From: Allium sativum
Taxonomy: Eukaryota > Streptophyta > Magnoliopsida > Asparagales > Amaryllidaceae
Direction of reading: 5' to 3'
DNA length: 64,000 nt
Assembly: GCA_030737875.1 (NCBI GenBank)
Contig: CM060911.1
Span: 93,640,599-93,704,598 of the forward strand
The notes beneath the pieces are model-generated. The model saw nothing but the letters and a program-made list of their open reading frames with translations. It did not search any database and was not told where the DNA came from. The translations under genes and the position numbers were made by a program. Below, piece after piece: positions 55,831 through 64,000 of the stretch; the first letter of the stretch is position 1, and every line of letters begins with the position of its first letter.

Positions 55831-58293
55831 TGTAACGACCCGTATTCTACGCATCGAAGGATCATAGAATACTTATTTCTTTCACATACGAAGTTGTATG
55901 GTCATGTATCTTTGGGAGACAACTATTGGGGTAATCTCCCATGTTCATGATTTTTGTTGATTTTTAAATGACTGTTTTTCCCCTAACTGATCTTGTTTTG
56001 GCCATAACTTTTGATTGGAAAGGAATTTTGACCTGAAACCACGTCCATTAGATCCAGATGATGGTTTACCTTTCCGTACAACAGTCACATGTGAAAAAGG
56101 ACTAACCGTTTGGGAGATATGGCTGAAACAAGGTTTGGAAGGCGAAAAACTGCTTAACTGGGCCTAATTTGGGTGATTAGTGAGTGGGCCCATAACCCAT
56201 TTCGGGATTAGGGTTATGGGAAGGCTGATAGAGTTAGGAATTTAGTTTCTATCATTTTCCAGCTGCCACTTTTTGTTCCTTCAAGTTTAGCCATGGCCTC
56301 CACTTTCTAAAACACCCCAAATCACCTTTTAATCGCTAATTAAGCCAAATCTACGTCAAATTAAGGAAGATCTTCACTAAATCAGTATTAGGACTGATGT
56401 ATAGCCTTGGGAACAGTGCCAAACAGAGAATCATTTCAGATTTGATATTTTATTTTTGGCAAAGGTGAGTGATTTGCATAGTTCCTCACTAATTATGGTT
56501 AACTAAGGGTAATTAGTGAAATTATACATGTTAAAAATTTGGAAAAATATTGATAAATTTCGAAATATCGTTTTAGGCTTCTGTTAGAAAATTTGGTTAA
56601 TTTTACGAATCCTTTCATTAGTTTTGCATAAACACGCTTAAGAGAAAATATGGGATTTCTGCTACGTTTGATCCATTTTAGCCTATCAAATTGTTATTTT
56701 GGTGTTAGTGGTCAATTTTATATATTGTTATGACTGTATGGTATGCTTTGTGATTGCTTAGAAAAGTTAGATTGGTCGAAAGCGCCGTCGTATGGCGTAA
56801 AATAGTCGCCGGAAGAGTTGCAGGAAATATGCAGGAGACCAGATCGGATCGCCCTCATTCCCATGACCCGACCCGATCGTGAGTCATCTTCACGAGCTGC
56901 CTACACTCCACGAGCTGCTCCGCTTTGAAGGCCACGAACCAAAAGACCACGACCCAATCTGATGAAGGCTGGATTCACGAGGCAATGGAGGAGTGCGACC
57001 CGAACCGAAGCTCCACCACGACCCGAACCGGTGTACTGCCTCGAGCAGGACTACGAACTGGAGTAGGGAGCATGATCTGGGGCTTGACCACGAGCAGACA
57101 TGACGACCATGGGCTGGAGTATGGATCACGACTGGATAGAGATGATAACGAACCGAACCGTGGTACTTGAGCTAGAAGTGTGAACCACGAACCGAACCTA
57201 GGCAAGGAAGAAGACCGATCTGGAGAAGTCCAAAACCCGAGATGCAAATGTAGTCCAAATGAGAAGTAGAACCCAGGATCCAGATGGGAACCGACGGGTC
57301 GACTTCATGGGTTGGGCTTTGCTGAGGGACGTGTGCTAAGGAGTTGTCGATGTCTATGACTTTGGATCACTATGTGTGGGAGGTACGTGGACGGAATCAG
57401 GGCCACAGTGGCCTAGGTATGACTAGTGGGCTATAGACCAATGAAGTGGGGTCATTTGAAAAGGTTTGGTCATGATCCTATGGGATAAGCTTGGTGGTAG
57501 CAGTAGTTGTACAAGTCGAACTCCGTCATTACCTCGATGGGTCTAGTGATCGAAGTGGGGGACAACGTATGCTTTACGCATTGAGTGAGAGATGTGAGGA
57601 TGGTTGCTATGCTTGATTTGTTTGCCATCACTATGACATGCACACCCCCACCCCCGTATTCTTTACACCATGTGTTAGTGGAACCTCAGAGTATTGTACA
57701 GTATGTAGTGCTAACTCTTTGATTGCCGGTCCAGGTATGGTTTAGTATACGTGTTATTGCTCTGTTTTGCTGCTTATCGCTCATACCAGACTTTTGTCTG
57801 AACCAGAGTTTTATGTCTCTTCTTATTACTCTGGGTGCTCGTAAATGAGCAGACTAGAGACAGGTTAGCTGGTGATGCACGAGTAGCTGTACCGGAGACG
57901 AGCAGGAGGCTTCCACGTATGATATATATAGATATTCTCCCTGTGTCGCCGCGGGTCACTACTTTGGGCATTAGTAGTGTACCTTTTTCCTTTGCTTTGC
58001 TTTAGAGACAGTTTGAAAAGTTGTAATAATGGTGATGCGGAACGTAAGCTGTATTTGGATTTCCGCTGCTATAATGTGTAGTTTTAGTTTTCAGCTTATG
58101 CATTGTATCGCCTGTTTTATGTCAAGTATGTTGTTATTATATTTTATCCTATGCGCTGTGAGACATTCTATTGTTAGCCCACTATTAAGTTTTCCTTTCC
58201 TTCCCTTTCTTTGGCGACCGTCCCGTGGTGGTTGGACATCGGCACAACGCACTTTCATGGGAAATGTCGGCTGGAGCGGGGCGGGCCGTCGCA
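55831..58293 (+). mobile_element. Element A 3' LTR (2.46 kb)
   Basis: TGTAACGACCCGTATTCTAC to GGGCCGTCGCA. About 30 bp shorter than the 5' LTR by small indels, such as a missing GGTTCAGGT-type repeat near 57735. Confidence 0.92.
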
Positions 58294-58298
58294 CTTAG
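58294..58298 (+). repeat. Target-site duplication of element A, right
   Basis: cttag, identical to 48601-48605. Confidence 0.9.
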
Positions 58299-58458
58299 CC
58301 ATTCAGTTTCCTTTATAATCCATCTTTGTGAAGGTGGCTGTCTTATTTTTTGCCTCAAAATAGTCTCTCCTTGATAATCAATTATGTTTCCTCTCAGTCT
58401 CCTAGTTCCAGCCACAATCGAAATAGATGGTATGTTTTCATATTTAAATATTGGTTCA

Positions 58459-61400
58459 TGTTGGATCTAGATTAACCCTAAAGGGGGGTGAATAGGGTTT
58501 ATCACAGTTTTTAACTGAATTAAAAATCTAACGAGATATATATAATAAAAAACAGATCACAGAGTATAGCAGAAACAGAAATGCAGAAAATAAATCACAC
58601 ACAGATATACCCAGCATCGGCAAAACCCTGCCTACTGCAGCATTTCTAAGGTTTCTACTAGGTGAAAGAACAGATCCCGCATACAAGACCATGTACACTC
58701 GTAAACCCTGCTCCTATTCTAACCCTACGCTCAAAACCCTAGACTGATTTAATCCCCTAGATCAGATTTCCCCTTATTACGACCCTGTAACCAGTAGCCA
58801 GATTTTACAGACTCTGTCAACTGTCAGTCAACATCTTGACTGAAATCCCTAGTTTGACAAACTAGAAAACAAATGACGATTACAAAAGAAAAGAAAAATA
58901 CAAAATATATAAAAAGAAAACCCTAGGAGTTATATTAAAAGGGTCATCCCCTTTTTTCCTTAAACAAATGGTCAGCCCTTTTTGTAATTCAATTAGCCCA
59001 AATCTCTTTTGTCCTGTGGAGAAAAAATATGGCGGCGGCTTCAAAGAAAAACTAAGGTTTTTGTAATCGCCAATCGGATTGATGCTTGATATATTGATGA
59101 TGTCATTTTTCTGGTAGCTCGAATTTGCTGATGCTCTATTGTCGATTGCTGATGCTCCGATTTGGGCTTGCTCTCACTCTCTCGATCGAAACTGTGTGAG
59201 TAATTTTTTATTTTGAATTTCTGCTTGAAATTGTTTGCTTGAGGTTTCGATTTCGATGTTCTCTTCCTGCCCATGATGAATCTAAGTGTAGAAAATATAT
59301 AGGGTAACGAACCCGTAAAATTCTCTGATTTCGTGATTAATGACTTAACTGATTTTGTTGAATGATTTGTCCCCTGACTATTTGCGATTGACTTCCTCTT
59401 TTGGATTTAATCACCTCGGTATTGAAAAGGACTTGAATTTTGAATGAAACAGAGTGATTGTTGCTTTCCCCTTTTGCTAAATCTCGGCTTTGAAAAGAAA
59501 TTGAATATTCCCTTTTGAAATTCTCGATTTAAATGAATTCCTTGAATGTTACATGTCTTATGTATGATTTATGGAAAGGATTCTTGTTAGTTTTACTAAT
59601 TGCCAAATATTAAATTCCATGAATGCATTGTCAAAAACTGGAAACCTGATTACTGAATTCTGGAGAAAAAATATTGCCTGTTTTGGGTGATTGCCATCCT
59701 AAAACAAATTGCTTTGCTCGACATTTTAATTTTGATACGTAGAAATTTCTCCCCAAACATTTCTGCCTTGATTAAAAGATGTTGATTTCAGGAAAGCCTC
59801 CAAGTATCTCTTGCCCAAAAATAGTTTTCACATTTCTGAAAACATATTGAATTTTCACTGTGGAAATTCTTGATCGAAAACACATGAATTTCTTTGCTTA
59901 AAAACAGACTGCTAATTCTGGAAACAATTTCTTGATTGAAAGATTCTCTTGCATGATTTCTGCCATTGTTCAAATTAACATGCACACATTTGCTTGAACT
60001 TTTTAATGCTTCAATTTCCTTGCTAAAACTAGTAATTACTTGTTAATTTTCTGGACCCAAAAAAAACTTGCCTGTGGCATATTACAGAACCCATACTGCC
60101 AGTTTATCCCATTTTGTTTCCATGATTCATAAAATGCCATACATTTTTCAGTCATGCTATTTGAATGCTTTCCACATGTAGCTGAAAAATCATGCAATCT
60201 TGTGCATATTGTTCTGTATGTCACCCAGGTTGTAATGTAAACACACCTGCACTTTCATATGCATGTATATCCTTCAGCTTTTACTATCCACTTAGGCATT
60301 TGGGTTTCAGTTGCACCATTCCTTTGACTTTTCCATTTTCTTTGAAACATTGTGTTGCTGTGTTCATGCCTGATTGAAAGTAGCTCTATATGAAACTTGT
60401 ACTATGATAAACCACCTGGTTCTACCTTTTTCATGTTGGTTGGACTTGTGTTTGTATGCTTCCATACTTGAACCATGTTGCTGAAGTGCTTTACCCTCTT
60501 AGCAGCTCTATGTTAGTTTGCCATGCCGTCATGACACTTTTGTTTTCTTTATTCACCATTTCATTTTGAAACATGCTGGATTGATCACTGTTGCACCATT
60601 GTGTTGTTTCATCACTTTACATTGATGAGCTCCACCATGTTATTGAGCTCGGCCAGATTGTCTCTATGTTGTATCTTGCATGCTGGTTAACTATGCTTGA
60701 CATCTTGCTTACATGTATATTGGCACTGTCTCTTTTTGGTTGAACTCATGGTTGTTTGTAGTTGACATTTGTGATGTGTCGAGCTTGGTCCATGTGACTG
60801 CTCCACAGCTGTATACACTGATTAGCGAGGCGGTGCACACGTGTATTTATACACATGTGTATTTGCAGCCATCAGAAAATTTCCTGTCCCTGTACATATA
60901 CAAACTGTCTACCTAGACACAGATGAATCAGATCAAATCATGAAAAAATGATGAGAAACACACCAGAAAACTGAGGCAAATAAAATTTTAAAATTAAAAT
61001 TTATATTCACATGTATTCAGTTTTATTCTTGTTGTAGTGTACTATGTGTTTGTTCATTTGTATGACAGGTATGAAGACTGGACTGACTGTATGAAGACTG
61101 GACTGACTTGTAAGCTATGAAGACAGAAGACAATAGGACAGAAGGCAGAAAGCAAGAACAGTGTGTGTAACAATGAAAGTGTCTGTATTTGAGTTTGTGA
61201 ATGTATAACTGAAAAAGTATAATCGAATGAGTGTTGTAGAAGCTGTGAATTAAAAAGAATATTGTACTGATATTTGTAATAAACAAATTTGTTTGAAATA
61301 AAATATTATTTTATTGTGTTTAAACTTGTGTTCAAACAAAATTGTTTATTATATTCAGTTTATATACAAGTACAATGTCATGTGTAATATGTGTGAATGT

Positions 61401-61651
61401 GTACAAATAGAGGAGTCATATAATTTGTACTGTTTGAACGTTGAAATATAATATAATATTTATATAAAATACTATGTAAATATATGAAATTTTGTATAGT
61501 CGTATTCTATTTAAATATAGATATTATATTCCTATCTGTAATGTATATATAAAACAGTACAGTAACAAACACATTCAAAATAATATTTATTTGTTTGTTA
61601 TCATCAATCAAAAATCATATAATTGTGTATACAACACTGTTATATACAACA
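58459..61651 (-). mobile_element. SIRE/Maximus-type Copia 3' LTR, minus strand
   Basis: The plus-strand limits are TGTTGGATCTAGATTAACCC and TATATACAACA. The AAAGGGGGGTGAATAGGG near the outer end is typical of SIRE LTRs. The inner end abuts a minus-strand purine tract (AAAAGGGGGAGAT). At 3.2 kb it is a long LTR, as usual for this lineage. No coding sequence was recognised inside. The outer flank gttca (58454-58458) is the candidate target-site duplication; its partner lies beyond the window. Confidence 0.8.
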
Positions 61652-63000
61652 ATCTCCCCCTTTTGACGATGACAAACAAATAAAAGATTTTGAACACAAT
61701 GACTGTGTTTGACAGTGAATATTGAACTCCCCCTATTTATTAGCTCCCCCTACAACAGAAACTCCCCCTATAACTGTGCATGAGTGAAATGTATAAATAA
61801 TAATGAATTTTCAAAATTAAAAATATTTATAAAATATTCACTCATGAATCATGAATCAAAATCTCAACCCATTCTCCCCCTTTTGTTATCATCAAAAGGA
61901 TTCAGAATTTAAATATGGATGAAAAGGGACTAATAAATATAATATCAGCATAAGAGGAAGACCAGTCATCATAAATTTCAATCAGTCAAACAAAAATCAT
62001 AATATTCTAAGAACAGGTGGCATATTTCACATTTTAGAGAATGAAGGATTTACGATGAATTTCATACATAATGGAGAGAGTTTTAAAAACAAATCATTTC
62101 CAATTATTTTCAAAAGATTTTTTAATAAAAAATAAAGCACAAAAACAGTGATGGATTTGGACTATAATTAATAATTCAATTTAAGTGTCAAAAACGAATA
62201 ATCTTAAATCCCAATATCTATCAATCAACAAATCATAATACATCATAAGATTTCAACACATTTCACAGATTAGAAAGATGGATTGATAGGCTAGTTTTTA
62301 TACACAGAGGATAGTTTTAGATTAATTTCAATTTATAGCACATTATTTCCTATTTCTTTTTATTTTATTTAAGAGCACACTGACCACGCATAACCAGAGC
62401 TTGGATTTTTAAATGAGGTCAGTCGCAGTTTAAATTATAAGTTGTCTCATAACCATGCATGACCAGAGCTTGGATTTTTAAATGAGGTTAAAGACACAAT
62501 TATATATTAATTATATATTTTATCATTTTTAGCTTTAAATAGAAAAACTCCTCGGTATAAACAACCAATATGAATGATAAAAATGTGGTAGGTACAGAAA
62601 TGGACTGTGAAATAAATTTCTAAATTAATTATATTATGAAATATGCTCGACTATACTGGGATCATTGAAAATTTTCAATTATCACTAATTCTGAATAATA
62701 ACATAGCCACAATTCCATCACAAATATTTTCACTGTTTATTCAAGATGATTTCAAAAACAATTGCAGATATTTACAAGTTTAAATACAATATCTGGAAAT
62801 GATTAAAAAATATCAGATTTTCAATCAAGTAAGGAAAATTTCCAGAAATCAAGAGTTCTGCAACTGGAAGTTAAGGAAGCCCCATGAGGAACAAAACAAA
62901 AAAATTGTGGCAGTGTCAAATCAAAAAGAAAAATAAAGATAGACGGAGATAGAAGAAGAAATAATCAAGAAAATAAATAACAGAGAATATTTACAAGGAC
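61652..63000 (-). other. SIRE 3' non-coding region with several polypurine tracts
   Basis: On the minus strand, purine runs of the form AGGGGGAG occur at about 61652-61662, 61730, 61748, 61768 and 61875. Repeated purine tracts upstream of the 3' LTR are characteristic of SIRE elements. A 40 bp repeat (CATGCATGACCAGAGCTTGG type) occurs at 62388 and 62453. No pol or env-like frame is visible. Confidence 0.65.
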
Positions 63001-64000
63001 AAGTTCAGAGATCATACCTGAAATCAATGTAAACCAGAATCTCTGACTCATCAGATCTTGGCTGAAGAAACTGTGAGTGATATAAAAGTATATACAGCTT
63101 TGCTTCACATTTCTTTTTGCACAACAGTTGCTCAGCCATCCTTTGGTACCTAACAGTCGAGGGGATCGAGTGGTTTAACAGAATTAGTGAAACCACTCAC
63201 AGATGTATTCATATGTTTTGGTACCCAGACTTGTTTGTACAACAAACCATTTGAATTAACTTTTGTACCCTTAGGACCCCAAATCTGTTTGAGTTTAATA
63301 AAACCCATTTTATTTCCATTAGGGATCCAAGAATGTTTAAATGATTTGTTATAAAACACTTTCTCATTTCTCTTTTGATTTAAAAACCTTTTGAAATTAT
63401 TTGAATTCAAATTTTCAAAACAAATATTTTCAAAATGATTTGAAGGATTTTTAAAATCATTAGAACTCCATTTTTCAAAAAACATTGGTTTTTCCCAAAG
63501 CCAAGTCCACGTTTATTCCCAACAGAAATCTGGTTTTTCAACAACATATTCAAAGATTTTTCACTGTTTGAAAATTTAGCCAAAATTGTTTCAAGTTGTT
63601 GAATTTTAGTTTTAAGATCACCGTTTTCTTTCAATAAGTCTGAACAACAATTTTTAGTGATCTTACATCTTTCAAAATCAGATTTTAAAACCAAATTTTC
63701 ATTTTTAAGTAGATTAATTTTGGTTTGGGATTCAGCAATCTTAGATTCAAAAAGTTTTTGTTTTTCAAACTCAAATTTCTTGGATTTTTCAATTTCGTTT
63801 TCCAGTTCTTTCAAAATCAAATCGGATTTCAACAAATTCTCCTTTTCAGCAATTTCAAATTTGGAATATATATCAGTCTTAAAAATTTCAAATTCCTTTT
63901 GTAAAAAATTATTCATACTTGATAGCTCAATCTCGTTTTCTTTTAAGATCAGAATTTCTTTTTCAAACTTTTGAATATTTTTATTGAGATGAACAAGATT
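63001..64000 (-). pseudogene. gag: SIRE Gag C-terminal part (coiled coil and WxPKG region)
   Basis: The minus-strand frame from the window edge to about 63485 is a Lys/Glu/Leu-rich coiled coil. It ends in SLNMLLKNQISVGNKRGLGFGKN, which matches the end of the long Gag coiled coil in SIRE elements. A frameshift near 63485-63500 leads to the following frame, with HSWIPNGNKMGFIK, QIWGPKGTK and QVWVPK. These WxPKG repeats normally lie between Gag and protease. The frame stops after PLDPLDC near 63150. No protease, integrase or RT follows before the 3' region, so pol is missing. The N-terminal part lies beyond the window. Confidence 0.75.

Larger units (their letters stand above)
48606..58293 (+). 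mobile_element. Element A: Gypsy chromovirus (Tekay/Del-like), structurally complete, coding broken
   Basis: A 9.7 kb element with both LTRs (48606-51099, 55831-58293), TGTAACGACCC...GTC(A/G)CA ends, a 5 bp duplication, a primer-binding site at 51102, a purine tract before the 3' LTR, and gag-protease-RT-RNase H-integrase-chromodomain order. The order (RT before integrase) and the C-terminal chromodomain identify a chromovirus. The clade name is inferred from long LTRs and motif style. About seven disabling changes break what was one gag-pol frame. LTRs differ by about 8% over the first 115 bp, so it is older than element B. Confidence 0.93.

Noticed and set aside
60713..61683. Small frames with hydrophobic segments in the SIRE LTR, considered as an env-like gene
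   Set aside because: They are short, lie inside the LTR limits, and show no env-like features; an env-like frame would lie between pol and the 3' LTR.
1..64000. Plastid or mitochondrial DNA insert
   Set aside because: No organelle gene sequence was recognised in any frame.

Overview
This window is nuclear DNA from a flowering plant, probably a eudicot. The species cannot be named from the sequence. It is AT-rich and intergenic, and almost all of it is made of LTR retrotransposons in various states of decay, plus one LINE fragment. I found no intact host gene, no tRNA or rRNA gene, no CRISPR array and no recognisable organelle insert. Recognisable protein homology is retroelement Gag or Pol (and LINE ORF1), and it is broken by stops, frameshifts or deletions.

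Layout, left to right. (1) 1-4595: AT-rich DNA, a probable minus-strand Gypsy LTR containing a 185-189 bp tandem repeat, and a decayed Copia gag. (2) 4595-10185: a CpG-rich island, two short-period arrays, and the back part of a large Gypsy-type LTR called family D here. (3) 10186-20700: a Copia integrase fragment, a front-half D LTR, a LINE ORF1 remnant, and a minus-strand LTR fragment split by a 4.6 kb solo D LTR. (4) 20700-26400: a Copia RT/RNase H end with its 3' LTR, another Gypsy LTR (E), a minus-strand Copia RT remnant, and a GGTCGAG-rich stretch. (5) 26403-45107: element C (target-site duplication ggggt), with element B (TSD acgtt) inserted in its 3' LTR. (6) 45149-48353: a minus-strand D LTR. 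(7) 48601-58298: element A, a structurally complete chromovirus-type Gypsy element (TSD cttag). (8) 58459-64000: the 3' LTR, 3' region and gag end of a minus-strand SIRE/Maximus-type Copia element that runs out of the window.

The elements do not form a pathway; they are layers of insertion. Exact target-site duplications fix part of the order: C, then B inside C, and A into older DNA. A, B and C share the same kind of primer-binding site or polypurine tract and are chromodomain-type Gypsy elements. B and C are sister lineages, with related LTRs and the same scrambled pol segment. B has similar LTRs (about 2% different where I compared them) but a heavily deleted pol, so it probably moved using another element's proteins.

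The most interesting signals are regulatory. The LTR promoters of B and C share an ordered module: an inverted pair of E2F-like sites (TTTCCCGCC), then an array of GTCGAC palindromes, then a TATA box. In the D LTRs, a hairpin keeps all of its pairs through several compensatory changes. All alignments here were done by eye; percentages are rough.
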